From Hydnum rufescens UP504 (taxonomy: Eukaryota; Basidiomycota; Agaricomycetes; Cantharellales; Hydnaceae), in NCBI GenBank assembly GCA_014904985.1, contig MU128918.1, positions 310,001-374,000 on the forward strand: a DNA stretch of 64,000 bases, in the 5' to 3' direction. Each line of letters starts with the position of its first letter. Position 1 is the first letter of the stretch. Of the stretch, positions 45,485 to 59,289 are shown piece by piece. The notes beneath the pieces were generated by a model, which did not search any database, was not told the origin of the DNA, and saw nothing but the letters and a program-made list of their open reading frames with translations. The position numbers and the translations under genes are program-made.

Positions 45485-47884
45485 GTGGACAGTGCTGACA
45501 TCCCACCTGTGAACATGGACCCTCACCCAGGGGACATGCAGCATCACAAGGTGAAGCAGGGTGAGGTAAGGGACGCACTCTTCACTGCAGCCCCAGCGAA
45601 TGCCCCAGGTATTAGTGGACTCACAGGGAAAGCCTACCACCTAGCTTGGGCAGTAGCTGAGGACAAAATATACTGGGTAATATCCATGGCAGCAGAGATT
45701 GGCTACCACCCTGAGAAGTGGTGGACTGCAATAGCTGTTGCACTCTGCAAACTGAATAAGCCTGACTACTCACAACCCCGTGTTTATAGACTCATTCAAC
45801 TGCTAGAGGTAATCAGGAAAGTCCTTGAGTGCATCCAAGCAAGGAGACTTTCCTATATAGCACTAGCAGCTGGCCTCATTCTGACAACCCAATTTGGTGG
45901 CCTCTCAGGTAGGTCTGCTGAGGATGCAGTCCTGATGGCAGTGAATGACATTGAGGTGGCATGGAACCACAAGCTGATGGCATCCATGCTACCCTTTGAC
46001 ATTGTTGGGTATTTTGACTTCATTCCCCATGACTCCCTCTTAGCCATGATGAGGGAGAAGAGGCTACCCCTTGCCCTAGTGAAGTGGATGAAGTCCTTCC
46101 TATCAAATAGGAAAGCAGTGCTCTCACTAGACAGCAAACAAGACATACAGTACTACAGGATGTAGCTACCAGGATTCCCCAGGGGTCCTGCACCTCTCCA
46201 GTCCTGGCCACCTACTTCTCAGCCCCCCTTGTCAAACACATTAATGCAGCAATTGGAGAAAAGCTTGAAAATGATGCTGAGTTTGCAGATGAACTCAGGG
46301 AAGCCTGAGCTACTAACCACACAACAGTCATCTATGTAGATGATGGCAGAATCACAGTATCCTCAAACTCCCTGGATATGAATGTGAAGTTCTTGGCAGT
46401 CACATACATGGCAGCAGACAAGTGGCTTAAGGCTTGTGGACTATCCATTGACCCAATTAAAAGGAGCTGATTCACCACACAAGGAGCACAAAGGTTATTA
46501 ACACAGCAATGCCAGACATAACCCTCCCAACTCAGACAGTGGGGATCTTACAGATGGTGACACAGACACCCATGCTCAAGTGGCTTGGTGTCATCTTTGA
46601 CTGAAAGCTCAAGTTTAGGAAACATGTTGAAATGGTAACAGAATGAGCAGGAAAGGCTGCTGATGCTCTAGGAATGTTAGGGAACTCAGTCAAAGGGATG
46701 AACCAATTCCACCTGAGAAACCTGTACCAAGGAGTGATCATGCCAATGATGACTTACACAAGTGACACCTGGAATGATGGTAGGAAAGCTCTCACCAAAC
46801 CACTAAGTATTGTCCAGAACAAGGCCTCATGCCATGTTATGGGAGCATTCAGGACATCCCCTGTATATGCAATGGAGCTGGAGGCAAGTATGCTACCAAT
46901 AGAACTAATCCTTGCCCACAAAAAGGAAAGGTCTGCCCTATGGCTCACCCAACTGGATGACCACAACCCGCTGGTGGCTCGCATACTGCTTGAAAACCTG
47001 CCACTGGAGGCTCATCCCCCCTCCCTGCCTTCAAGAATGTCTGAAACTTCAGCAACCTTGTGCTGAGGGAAAGGGCACTCAGCAAATGCAAGAGAGATCA
47101 GAAGACTCAGATAACTCAGATGGCAGCCCTTATGTTCAAAGATATGGAGCAGATCAATCCCCTAGCAGAACCCCCATGGCAAAGGACCCAGTTTGATGAT
47201 GACTTGAAAAAGAGGATAACAATTCATGTCCCCCCAAACAAACCAGGGGAATTGTTCAAAATGGAATGGGCAGCTACTCACTGTAACTTCGTCCGGTCCA
47301 TAGAACAGAGCACAGACCATCTCCTGATATACACAGATGGCTCACTGACTGTAGAGCATGGTGTACGACATGTGGGATTCAGTGTAATCACATACTATCA
47401 AGACCAGATAGTACATGAGACCTTTGGGGCCCTTGGACAGAAGGTTGAAGTGTATGATGCCAAAATGGAGGCCTTAGCTGTTGCTGTGGAGCACCTGCAT
47501 CTTTCAATACCCAACAATGCAAGATATAAAGAAGCTAAGCAAATAAACTTTTATGTTGACAACATGGGAGCAATCTATAGAATCTTTGACAGCAGCCCAG
47601 GGAAAGCACAAGGTTGCTCCTGCTGCTTCCACTCCAGCATGCTAGAGCTCCTTGACTGGAACCTGGAGCTCAAGATCCTCATCAAATGGGCACCTGGCCA
47701 CCATGACATCATTGGAAATGAACATGCTGACTGCCGAGCTAAAGATGGAGCACACCAAGTTCCCACCAACCCAGACTACATCTTGCTGTCACATGCTGGA
47801 AGCATATGCAGAAAGCAGCTGTTGGAATGTTGGAGAATCACTTGGGCAACCAGGGAAAACCACCACAGCCTCTTCATGTTGGAA
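45485..47884 (+). pseudogene. LINE reverse transcriptase with RNase H
   Basis: Non-LTR retrotransposon ORF2-type pseudogene. The first frame (45485-46165) has KAYHLAWAVAEDKIYWV, LCKLNKPDYSQPRVYRLI and FDIVGYFDFIPHDSLLAMM, which are reverse-transcriptase blocks. In another frame VIYVDDGRITVSS (46328-46366) is the catalytic box. After 46674 comes QFHLRNLYQGVIMPMMTY, then RNase H: LLIYTDGSLTVEHG, KMEALAVAVEHL, VDNMGAIY and KWAPGHHDIIGNEHAD. The order RT then RNase H fits fungal I/Tad-like LINEs. Frameshifts and several in-frame TGA codons break it. No endonuclease domain is clear. The 3' end is replaced by a Copia LTR at 47877. Confidence 0.8.
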
Positions 47885-50800
47885 TAAAATAAAGAGTTAA
47901 TTATATAATCAGCCCAAAGTGGCAATACCCCTATTTGGACTTAATGCTGTATCAAGCACGACTCCCCTACCACCCTCTTATGGTAATAATATACCTAAGA
48001 GAACATTCTGTATCCTTCTTGTTGGTGCCAGTAGTATAGTACCCAAACATTCCACTGTTCTCTTGTAGTTTCTTTAATGTCTTGTACATAGTATAAAAGG
48101 GTGAGCTTGAGCTCGCCTACAGATCTAAGGACTCTAATAATAATATCCTTCCTGCTAATTCACCCAAGCAACTAGGGCTCTCCGGTCTACCAAATTCACT
48201 CACGTCCACTTAGTCATCCAGGGGAAATACCATTCTCATCTGTAGCCTCACACAAGGTTATGGGCCCATTGCCACTCCTATAATAAAAAAAAACATTTAC
48301 CCCTATATCTTTGACACAACCCGTAACACCTTACAGCTATGAGTGATGAATTCAAGATCAGGATAATGAAATTAGCAGCAGATGGGGCCAATTGGGTCAT
48401 GTACTGTGACTGAATTATGTGGGCTCTGGACACCAAGGGGCTACTTGAGCACCTTTCGAATGACATGATTATGTCAGATTATTCTGGGGCTGGTATGGTT
48501 GATGGGCTTATGCTGGAAGCAAGATGGAGAAGGGATGAAGCCATGGTAAAGCAACTAGTGGCAGGCTCAGTCCCAGATACGGTGTTTGGCCAGATTAAGG
48601 CCAGATTGAAGGCAAAGGAGGTGTGGGAACAGCTCCGGGCCTTGTGCAAAGGGCAATCTAAATTAATTTTGGTCAACTTACATAAACAATTACAAAATAC
48701 ACGCTGTGGTGCAGACAATGATGTCTGGGCACATTTCAATAAACTTGTGGATTTAAAGGAGCAATTGGCAGCCATGGGGGCCACAATTACAGATGAAGAA
48801 TACGGAAATACACTGATGGGATCACTCCCAGATTCATACGATAATACAATAAATTCAATTATGGCCACAGCAGATCTTAGTGGCAAGTCCATTACCCCTG
48901 CCCTAGTAATTCGACTCATGACAGACGAGTATGACTGACGATCCCTAAAGAAAGGAAAAGGGAAATCTAATAATAGTGAAGAGGCCTTTTACTCTAATGG
49001 CCAGAGAAGGAAGGCCGGGAAGAATGTGGAGTGCTTTAATTGCCACAGGAAAGGGCATTATAAAGTGGACTGTTGGGTGAAAGGGGGAGGAAAGGAGGGA
49101 CAGGGGCCACAGTGGTCCACAAATCCCAGGGCGAAGGAAAGCACAGCCATGGCCACAGAGCATGCTGACATTGAGGCATGGGCTGTAATTGAGGCCACAA
49201 GGCCAGAGACGAATACTGTGGCCATGATGAATACACAAATAAATTCCCCTATTTACACCAAATTATATGACTCAGGGGCAACAAGGCATATGTCGCCATA
49301 CAAAGAGCAATTCATTAATTATCACTCTATTGACCCTTGCCCAATTACCACAGCCAACAAATGAATATTTTATGCTATTGGCACTGGTGATTTAAAAATA
49401 CAAGTGCCAAATGGCAGGAAATTCGCCCCAGTTGTATTATGTGACACCCTACATGCTCCAGAAATGGGACTCACCATTGTCTCAATTAATTGGATTACGA
49501 AAGCAGGTCACAGGGTCTTATTTGACAGAACCTCATGCAAAATAAAGAATCCCAAGGGTGTGATTATTGGGGAAATCCCAGTAGGCAATAATGGCCTATA
49601 CAAAGTTGAGCATGCCAATGTGGCTGCTAGTACTGTGGACAAAACAATTAAGCTCTTGGAGCTTCATTGGAGGTTGGGCCATATCTCAATTGACTCAATT
49701 TGTTCCCTCATCAAAAATAATGTTATCCAGGGTATTAAACTCATGGATGACATTACAGAATTTTCCTGTGATTCATGCAAGTATGGAAAGGCCACAAGGA
49801 AAATAATAAAAAAGGAAAGAACAGCACCCCTTGCATCTTCCTTTGGGGAAGAAATACATATGGACATCTGGGGACCATCCCCCCTCAATTTGCTAGGTGG
49901 GCGATCATATTACATAACATTTATGGATGATGCAACATGATATACAAAAATTCAGGTCATACAGACAAAAGACGAGGCCTTTAATGCCTACAAAGACTTT
50001 GTAGCATGGGCTAAAACCCAACATGGAGTTCAAATTAAAAGACTTTGGTCTGACCGTGGGGGCGAATATACAAGTACTGCATTTGGCACATTCTTATGTA
50101 ATCAGGGGACAGAACGATGATTAACTACACATGATACTCCACAACATAATGGAGTTGCTGAGTCCCTAAATAGATGAATCCTTGAGTGAACCTGTGCTAT
50201 GTTGCATCAATCTGGATTACCCAAAAATCTGTGGGGGGAAGCAGTGAATTGGGCCATATGGCTCAAGAACTGTACTTCCACATGAGTTTTAGGGAATATA
50301 ACCCCACTTGAATGACTCACAAAAGAAAAACCAAATTTAGGAAATGTTCCTGAATGGGGCCAATGAGTCTGGGTCCATAATGACTCAGGATCCAAATTGG
50401 ACAAACAGGCAAATGAGGCATTTTGGGTGGGCTATGATAATGACAGCCCCCATGCCCATAGAATTTATTGGAAGGGACAGAATAAGATTTCTGTTGAATG
50501 AAATGTCAAGTTTGTGATGCCGACAATCGAAATTCCATTTGATATGCCTGGCTCAAGCTCAAGGCAAAATGCCACATTCTCCACCTCCTATATAAATCCA
50601 GATCAGGAAACTGCCTATACTGATCCTAATGGCTCAGATGATGAAAAAAGCATTAAATCTGGACCATCTACCCCCATTCACCCCTATATTCCATTGGAAA
50701 CACCTCCCGCGCCGAAAAAGACCCAGCCCACTGAACCCAAGCAATGTTCAGCATGTGTCCCAAAACCCTCACAGTATGTACAACACCTCGAACAGGGCGA

Positions 50801-51894
50801 AGGTACTGTACATGGGTATATGAATTCCAAGCCAGATGATAAAATACCCAGCATCAGGGGGAGCACTGCCACCCCTGAAGTTAATTTTGAAAATGATGCT
50901 GTGTATCATATGGAATTCGATGATGCTGTCTATAGGGCAATACAAGACATTGATGGTGATCCCAAGTCCTTGGAAGAGGTGAAATTAAGAATGGATTGGC
51001 CAAAATGGAAAGAGGCCATTGACATAGAACTCAAAACTGTTAAAGATGCCAGAACCTGGGAGGAAGTGCTGCAGCCACAGGGCAAAAATATCGTCGACTG
51101 CAAACTTGTATTCAAAATAAAATGAAAAGCTGATGGTACTATCCAAAAATACAAGGCACGGCTTGTGGCCCGTGGATTTACTCAAATATATGGTGTTGAT
51201 TACTATGAAACCTATTCCCTGGTGGCATGACTTGCCAGTTTCCACATGATTATTGCAATGGCCATGGAGAAAGACTGGGAAATCGATTCATTCGACTTTA
51301 ATGGTGCTTACCTAAATGGTGAATTAGATGCAGACGAAGAAATATACATGCAATTGCCCCCTGAATATAAACCTCAGGGGAAGAACATTATTTTGTGACT
51401 ACGAAAGACACTCTATGGTCTTAAATAAGCCAGAAGATGATGGTATGACTTGCTTTCATGGGTGCTTAATGATCTTGGATTCAGTGTGAGCCATGCTGAC
51501 CCCAGTGTTTTCCATATACAAACAAATGGAGAAAAATTAATATTGGCAATTCACATTGACGATTGTACATTCACCAGCACATCAAGAAAATTACTTGATG
51601 AATGCAAAAGAAAAATCAATGAAAAATACACCATTATGGACCTAGGGCCACTACATTGGCTATTAGGAATTAAAGTTGAATAAGACCGCAATTTATGGAC
51701 GATCCAATTATCCCAAACATCATATATTAATTCAATAATTACCTGATTCTCCCTCGGCAATGCAAAATCCGTTAACACTCCAATGGAACCAGGGGCCACA
51801 TATGCCCAAATGGATAATGAGAATAATCCCACAGATATTGAATGGATGAGGCATACCCCTTATTGCAAAGCTATAGGAAGCCTTATGTATGTGT
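47877..51894 (+). mobile_element. decayed Copia element, 3' truncated
   Basis: The 5' LTR is 47877-48254 (TGTTGGAATA...CTCACACA), followed directly by the primer-binding site GGTTATGGGCCCA (48256-48268). The internal coding region runs to about 51894 and stops within the reverse transcriptase/RNase H part (IGSLMYV), where the sequence changes abruptly. No RNase H and no 3' LTR are present. It interrupts the LINE. Confidence 0.85.
48339..51894 (+). pseudogene. Copia Gag-Pol with many TGA stops
   Basis: Gag starts at 48339 (MSDEFKIRI). Next come the zinc knuckle CFNCHRKGHYKVDC (near 49030), protease YDSGATRHMSP (49268), integrase HWRLGHISIDS with CDSCKYGK and later DRGGEYTS and NGVAESLN, and reverse transcriptase [20 protein letters not shown] with DFNGAYLNGEL and IHIDDCTF. 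The frame stays open over long stretches but is punctuated by about a dozen or more TGA codons and a few TAA. Where the family consensus is known, as in VARLAS and YGLKQARRRW, the TGA stands in place of CGA (Arg). That is the mark of C-to-T change at CpG. The element cannot be translated as it stands. Confidence 0.85.
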
Positions 51895-53782
51895 TATAGA
51901 AGAAGGGTTGGGAGCTCCGATGACTGTTAAATCAAAATCTGGTTCAGCCAGTGTGTAGATAGGAGACTGTTTCTGTTTATTCAAATGGGTTGGTTTGCTT
52001 CAATGGTTGATCACTCTCTGCAAGATATGTATGTGTTTATAGGAGAATGGAATGTGATATGGACTAGCAATAGTCAATGATATATTGTAGATGCTTATAG
52101 GAAGGCTTATATGTGGGGATGCTTATGGAAAGGCTTATACATCTGGGATGCTTATAGAAAGGCTTATATGTGTTCATGTTGTGTTTGTTCATTTACTGAT
52201 ATTTGTGTGTCCTTGTTTATGTCCTCCTAGTCAAAATGCGGATATCTGTGGGCTATAGAATGGTCAGTGCTTGGTTAGTTTTGTTAGTATGCTTCAATCT
52301 TCTTTCCTGACTCGTATTTCGTTATGCTTACTTTTTCCTTGGATGTCCAGCAACTCTAACCTTAGGTTCTGCAACTATCCTTGGCTTCAGTATTTCATGT
52401 AGATGGCTTCCAGTAGCTTGGTCTCAACACCCTTGAGGATGACTTAGCTCCAGATGGCTTTAGATAGACAGTTCTTTAGATTATAAGCAGAATGGTAGAC
52501 AGTAGTTGACAGTGGTTGATTTCCAGAGTGAGGAGATGGGGGGGAACAAGAAAATCTGCTAGCTTATATACCTATCTGAAGGTGGCTGTGCATGGAGCAA
52601 GAACAAAAGAGTAATAAAGCTATGAGATCATAGTGATGTCATGGGGGAGTCATAGTGGAGTAGAACAAAAGAGCAATAAAGAAATGATGTCATAATGTGG
52701 TCATAGCTGAGTCATCCATAGAGTGTGATGTCATAGTGATGTCATTCATAAAGAGAACAAAAGGATTCATAAAGGAAATGATGTCACTAGTTTGCTGAGC
52801 TTGTGGAGTAGTTGGAGCATGATGTCACTGATCTTGTGATGTGTTTTGGAGCTCATGGGAAGTGAATTTAAGGGACATCTTCGGGTTCTGGAGATTAATC
52901 TGAGCATAGTCCAGTGGTTAAGGTGTTTTTGTTACTGGTTAATAAAAGGAACAAGTGCATGGTGTGGGATTTGATGCAGAGACAGCAGTTTGCATCCGTA
53001 ATAGGCGTGCTTGGTGCTATTCAATGCGGATTTTTAACAGCTTTCTGGGCGCAGTGGTTCCGAGCAGATCGGATGTGAACTGACAGAGAAATTCATTTTT
53101 TACTGATGGGTGTTGATTCTGATAGTAATATCATTCTGTAGAGTTCAATTTTGATCTGTTCTTCACGTGCTCAGTACCGTTGGATGCGGATTTTTTATAT
53201 CTTTCTAGGAGCGGTCGTTTCGAGAGGATTGAATGCGAACTGACGGAGATATTCATAACTGAAAGAGCAACAACAAGAAGTTGTAGATAGTTGTAGGACC
53301 CTCAGTGTAGGTGTTGCTAGACATCTAAGCCCTGAATCATATGATAATAGGTTCAAGCCCATAAAAGTTTTAAAATCAGAAATAGCTTCTAAGTTTCAAT
53401 TCAACAATCATGATACAAGTAGTCCAGCTAGAGTCAGAAACATTACATCATATCAGAGTCATCCATATCATTTCCATACCTAGTAAGCCAATCAACTCAT
53501 TGAGACTAACCTGAGCCCCTCCCATACCCATTCATTCCCAATCCCTATACCTTAGCCAACATCTGGTGGTGTTAGTAATTTCTGCAGAGCTATAAAGCAT
53601 CTTCTACAGTGGACAAGGTTTCCCCTCAGCAGGTCCAGGGGAAGGGGGGAGGAGAAGATGGGTGGTAGTGAAGTGGAAGATTGTCAGATGGACACACAAA
53701 TAGGTTAGAAAGAAAGAGGGGATTGATACGCATTGAACAAGCCAAAAACACCACAAATGGCCAGGATTTACCCATACAAGGC
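51895..53782. repeat. non-coding repeat tract
   Basis: No gene. At 52089-52175 three imperfect copies of GATGCTTATAGGAAGGCTTATA follow one another. At 52610-52830 GATGTCAT words recur. Two imperfect copies of a segment of about 90 bp begin near 53006 and 53166 (both with GATGCGGATTTTT or the like, then GCGAACTGACGGAGA or a close variant), about 160 bp apart. This could be the non-coding part of another retroelement, but I see no terminal signal. Confidence 0.5.
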
Positions 53783-56700
53783 TGTAATATAGAGCCCCAA
53801 TTCTTTAAGTATATACTGGTCATGTCCCATTTGTATCTTACATAATAGTGTGGCCCGAGGATTCTAAGTCCCAGTGGCGCCAGAATCAAAGGTACTCTTT
53901 TGCCCAGACTTTGTAGCCTCCGCTCGAACTGTGAAACCAATGTAGCCATGCAACAACTACACGACCAAGTTGCACAATGAAGCAACCACATCAAGACCCA
54001 TGATCCGTCACCACAGAGTATGGGGCAGAGATGGATAAGGGAGTTGCATACAAGTGCAACTCAGTTAGGTAAGTACACTACTCTAGTGTACTTGCTAACT
54101 ACCCTTCCCCCCATAGATGGTAGCTGAGCCCTTTGGCCAGCTACTACCATCTCCCCATTCCCATTCCCTCCTCTCCTCTCACTTCTCCCCCATCTGAAGC
54201 AAAGCCAGTGCTTAGCTTTGTTCGTGGCCCTCCCGCTTGAAGCCAGTGCTTAGAGTGGTTGGACTACTTTCCTCCTTCTGTTCACAGGTCCCTCAAATCC
54301 ACCTTGTCTAATGACAACAAATACCATGGTCCCTTGAAGTTGAGGACCACGTTATTACATTGGTTCCCTCTAGCTGACAAGGTGGTCGAACCAACCAACC
54401 CCCTGCCATTGCCAGACTCCCTGTCCCACTCGCTCCAATCCACGCCATGCAATATGAGTAAACGGGGTCGACCTTCGAAACCCAGCGCTAATGATGCGAT
54501 CCCGCATCATGTCCCATTGTCTCAACATGATGATGTTCTGTATCACCCCACAACGCATGAATGCATCGCCATTCCCCCTTGTCTCCATTCTCTGGAATGC
54601 TATCTTGAAATCACGTGTAGATTAGATGAGCTGGTAGGTGACTATACGGACCCTTTCTCTGCAGCCCCCATCACCACATACCAATTCTTGACAGTATGGA
54701 TGAAATTCGCTCCAGCGCAGTACCACACTGACAGCCCTTGAGAGGCTGCAGCACATCATTATGGATGTCATAGGGATAGTGGGGGAGGAGCCACATCACT
54801 TTGTAATAGATCGTGACTCCAAATTAACAGAGCAATTGTGGATGTCTGATCAGCTCAAGGAGCTCATGATGGCTGATAGGTTGTTAAAATTGTGAGTTGA
54901 CTTAACATTTGAGAGACTCGCCAAGCTCAGAAAGCTGCACCAGGGGGAAACTCTATCAACTCCTATGGCCACAGAGGACTCCCTTCCCCCTATGCCTGAA
55001 TTGAAGGACCACCTGCATAAAGTGTGGCTTGATCCATGCCTCCCTACCAAGAACGTGGCTTGTCAGGCCCTCACTGTGGGATGGGAAGTGATTGAAGCCG
55101 ATCTCAATGGCACTTGCCCTATCAACCAGGCCACGAGGTATCCCTTCTCAGGCAGTCAAGCCCTGAAGTACATGTACTATGACGTTAAGCTGGAAGATGC
55201 CCTCGGAGTCCAACCCTCCCCTGCATAAACACAGATCCCCATGGCTTGGGGCTATTTCTCCCCCCGGACAAATTCCAGGAGCCCAGTGGAGACGCGAATT
55301 GTGACTTCTCATGAAGTCCAAGAGCAGGCGCTGGCTCAATAATAGATTTGCCCACCTGGCCCGGACAGTCATCCAGACAGGGCTTGCAAGGAAGCTCCTC
55401 CATGCTCCAGGCTTTGTCTATCAATTTGGAAGCGTCGCCAGCCATTTGGCAAGACGTCCCTCTTGAGGATCAACAACCCAAGAGAGCGTCCCTGTCACCC
55501 CAAATCCCAATAATCACTTCGAGGTCCTTTCCCAGCAAATATCCACTCTAGGGGAAGGGTTAAAGAATACCCTCTGGACCCTGTCAAAGCTGCAACCTCT
55601 GGGATCGAGTAGGGAGCCCACAGGAGCATGGGAAATGGGAACGGTATTAGGCCAGACAGTCCAAAAATCGTCAAGCCAGATCGCCCCAGCCTTAGGACTG
55701 ACCCAACAAGTGCAGGGTTGTTTGCCACATGCCAGCTACCTCATAGCACGATCGAATGTGGTGGAGAACGCAAGGCCACCTCCTGGCCAGGTGTGGAACC
55801 TTGTCACTGACACACCTGCCCTACCTGCCCCCGGAGCCACCAGAGCCCATGACTATTATTTGGGCCTAATCAAAGTGGCCCTGATGCCTCAGCTCAGCTC
55901 GCTCTTCACAAGTAACCCAACACAAGCCCTCTATCCAAACTAGGGCAAGCCCCCATAATTTCCCAAGCGTCGAATGGGAATATGCCTCCCCCAGGTCCTT
56001 CAAGGTGCATGAGCCCCAAATCTCTCACGGGAGACCTACAAGTCAAGGATCCACCGCCCTCTCAACCCCACAGTTTGAAGGGCAGTGGGGGTGGTCAGCT
56101 GGAAGGGGGAAATGGTGAAGGCCCTAGTGGAGGTGGAGGTGGAGGTCCAAGCAGTGGAAACGGAGGCCTGGGTGGCGGAGGAGGCCCAGGACGAGGAAGC
56201 CAAGGGCCAGGATCCCCTCCTAGTGGAGGTCCCTCAGGCCCCCCCATTCCCACAGGCCCTCCTGGCCCACCAGGCCACCAGGCCCACCAGGCCCACCAGC
56301 CCACCAGGTCCTCCTGGGCCTGAAGGACCACCCTCCAACGCCCCGCCCTCTGGCATTGTGTGGGACAATAAACTTAAATGGTCCACCATACTGGAATGGG
56401 ATGGAGCTCACGAGACAGCAATCGACTGGCTGTACGAATGTAACGACCTCACCAGTCTAGGCCCTACGTTGGAGGGCCAGTTGCCCATGTTAGTGACACG
56501 CCGTTTTAAAGGAGCAGTAGCAACTGCTTGGCAGGCGCATTCTGTGCCCATCAAACACTCAATTCTCCAGTCATGGGACAACCTGCACGAGTGGGTCTTA
56601 CATCGCTATCTAGGAGAGGTCTGGTACATGGCGCAGTGCCTCAAATACAATGAAGAGGTCTTCCATAGTGCCAAGTACCCTGACAAATCACCTGTGGAGT

Positions 56701-59035
56701 ACATACAACAGCAAATCCTCCTCTCATGCATTTTCTTGCAATTCACCCCCAATAGTCCTGAAGAAACGGCTTTGGTCATGAACAATGCGCCAACCGAGTG
56801 GGATGTCATCCTGTGCTGGAGTGACTGACCCCTGATAGAATCAGTCCTGATGTCAGCCAAACAATTTGAGGCTGCATTGATCACCCAGTGGAGATCTTCG
56901 CAGTACTACCAATGTTGTTTAGGAGCAAAGAGCTCCAAGAGAGCCAATTTAGCCACACAGGGGATCAACAAAGAAAGGGATGAGGAGGATTCCTTGCACT
57001 CCCCCTTCAAGGACGATTCCGAGGGAGCCTTCTACTACTCCAGTGAGGAAGCAGAAGGAAATAGGGCCTCCTCAACAGTGTTTAATGTGGGGAAGCACCT
57101 GGTGGGCCAATCCTATTGCCCTCAGCGTCACATACCCCCCTCAAACAAGATGGCAGATAATGTCGAAAAGACGTACCCATATCCCTGAGATGACACTGTG
57201 GTCAGCCATAACAAGCCCGGCCAGAAGTGCTTCACCTGTGGGAGCGAGAAGCATTGGGTCCGGGAATGTAAACACTATGGAGCATATTCCAACCATCACA
57301 AGAGGAGAATGCTCAAAAAGGAACACTGGCGTTATGAGACGCCTAATTACAAAGCAGCATATTCAGCTGCCATAGATTCCAGCCAGGATTTTTAATTACA
57401 GGATGGATGAACACAGCTTCGCCATCTAGTTCCCCTGTAACTTATTGGAAGCCCACATATATAGAGACTCAAGAACACCTGTTGCATAATGTAAACATAG
57501 CAACAAGTAATATACAGCCTCCTCCTCCCGTGAAATCCTTCTTGAGTCTGTCAAGAAAACCTTCTGAGAAGCAACACTCCTACGATTCAGGAGAAACAAG
57601 TCAGCAGCTCATAGCAGTGGCCGTGTCATCGAAGCCAGTTGAGAACAGGCCCCTGGAATTACCAAAGGCCCTGAATGACCTTTCAGTGAAGGTCATTTGT
57701 TGCCTCAAGGCTAGAACTACACCCCCCGGGAAATCAGCCCTTGGCATTATGGCGCTCAGCATGTATGGTGGCCACTTGGGGTCACTCTCGAGCCCAGAGG
57801 TACAGCTGCAACTAGATTCAGGCATGGATATTACTCTGATATCAGAGGAATGCTATAATGCATTGGAACGGTGTCTGAGACTACAAAAAGGAATGAAGCT
57901 TAGCCTTTTTGAACTCACCAATCAAGCAAAAATACTAGGCTACATAAATCTTCAAGTCTTTATGCCTACGATGGATGGCTGAATGTTAGAATTTGTCAAG
58001 GAGGCATATGTGATACCCGGAATGAATGTCCCAGTGTTGCTAGGAGAGGATTTCCAGGTCAATTATGAGGTCTCTGTACTAAGATTGGCACAAGGGACGC
58101 GCCTGTCAATCAACCAGCCAGGGGAACGATTCAATGTCCCAGCCCACTTGATGCCCCCTTTGATCAGAGATTTCCAGGTCCAGCCTCACCATCCTCCAGA
58201 GATAAAGAATCGTGCTGTGTACCTAGCTGCTTCCAGGAACCCTAACAACGACCAAGAACACTGGCACATGCCCCACTTGCTGAAAGCTGCAAAGGACATG
58301 AGGATCCATCCTGGTTGGGTCACCAGGGTTCCTGTGGAAGGTCCAGCTAAGGGGTGCGAGGAGTGGTTCATGGAGAGGGTTACACTTCCCATGAGTAACA
58401 GGTACTTCCTAGCAGCCCCATCAGCACTGCTTAAGTCTAAAGAGCTCATAGTGCCAGTAGCCAATACATCCCCCTCTGTGGAGTGGATTCGCAAGGGCAA
58501 TGTACTAGGTGTTCTGCATGACCCGGAGCAGTATTTTGATAGGGCTGGGGATGATGAATGAACACAGTGCTTGAGAGCCTATGCCCAGGTGGTGCAGAAG
58601 ATTGCCCAAGGATCGCTAGGGGACAAGGATCTATCAGATCAAGCGTTAGTGAAGTCGTGAGCACTAGAGATTCCCCCAGGACCCAACAATCCCAACAAGC
58701 TGTGGGGCCCTAAAATGACAGAGCTGGCGGACCCAACTACATATGACTCAAAGAAACTGGAGGAGCTCATAGATATTGCTCCAGATGCCCCTCCAGACAT
58801 AAAAGTGAAGACCCTGGCCTTGATCAGAAAGCACATCCAGGTGTTCGGGTTCGACGATCACCTGGGGACCTTGGAGATGATTGCCAGGATCCGCACAAAG
58901 GAGGAGGTGCACCCTGTATCCATGCCCATGTACAGGGCCTCGCCAGTGAAAAGACAAGTGATCAATGAGCAGATGGACAAGTGGATCTGCCAGGAAGTGG
59001 TGGAACCTTCGAAAAGTCCCTGGGCCCACCTGATG
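53783..59035 (+). mobile_element. Gypsy retrotransposon, truncated in pol
   Basis: The 5' LTR is 53783-54359 (577 bp, TGTAATATAG...GTTATTACA), the same family as the solo LTRs at 42561 and 44371. The internal region encodes Gag, protease and the beginning of the reverse transcriptase, and ends at 59035 where the palindromic element begins. No 3' LTR is present in the window. Confidence 0.85.
54451..59035 (+). pseudogene. Gypsy Gag-protease-RT, broken
   Basis: After an N-terminal frame from 54451 (MSKRGRPSKPSANDA) there is a glycine/proline-rich linker at 56040-56340. The Gag core runs 56350-56900 (WDNKLKWSTILEWDGAHE, TALVMNNAPTEWDVIL), and the zinc knuckle CFTCGSEKHWVREC lies at about 57230. 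The protease DSG is in LQLDSGMDITLIS (57810-57850). The start of the reverse transcriptase is PMYRASPVKRQVINEQMDK, with SPWAHLM at 59035 where the text stops. In-frame TGA codons occur at several places (for example after WDVILCWSD and TMDG), again where Arg is likely. The order and motifs place it in the Gypsy superfamily. Confidence 0.8.
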
Positions 59036-59289
59036 CTGTAGACTTATTGCATCAGATATGGTAACTTACCACAAGTTTTTTTGCAAAAATTGCAGTAAGT
59101 TACCATTACTGCGTTTTTGATGCATCAGGTTAGCTGTTGCATCAGCTGGGGTAACCCCTGGGCATTTTAATATCAGCCAATGGCTCAGTTGGGTTCTTAA
59201 TGGATTTGCATCCAATCATTTCCTATTTAGGATAATATCCATACTGGGGTTGGGGGGGCTAAAAATATTATATAATGATTCCTAAATGG

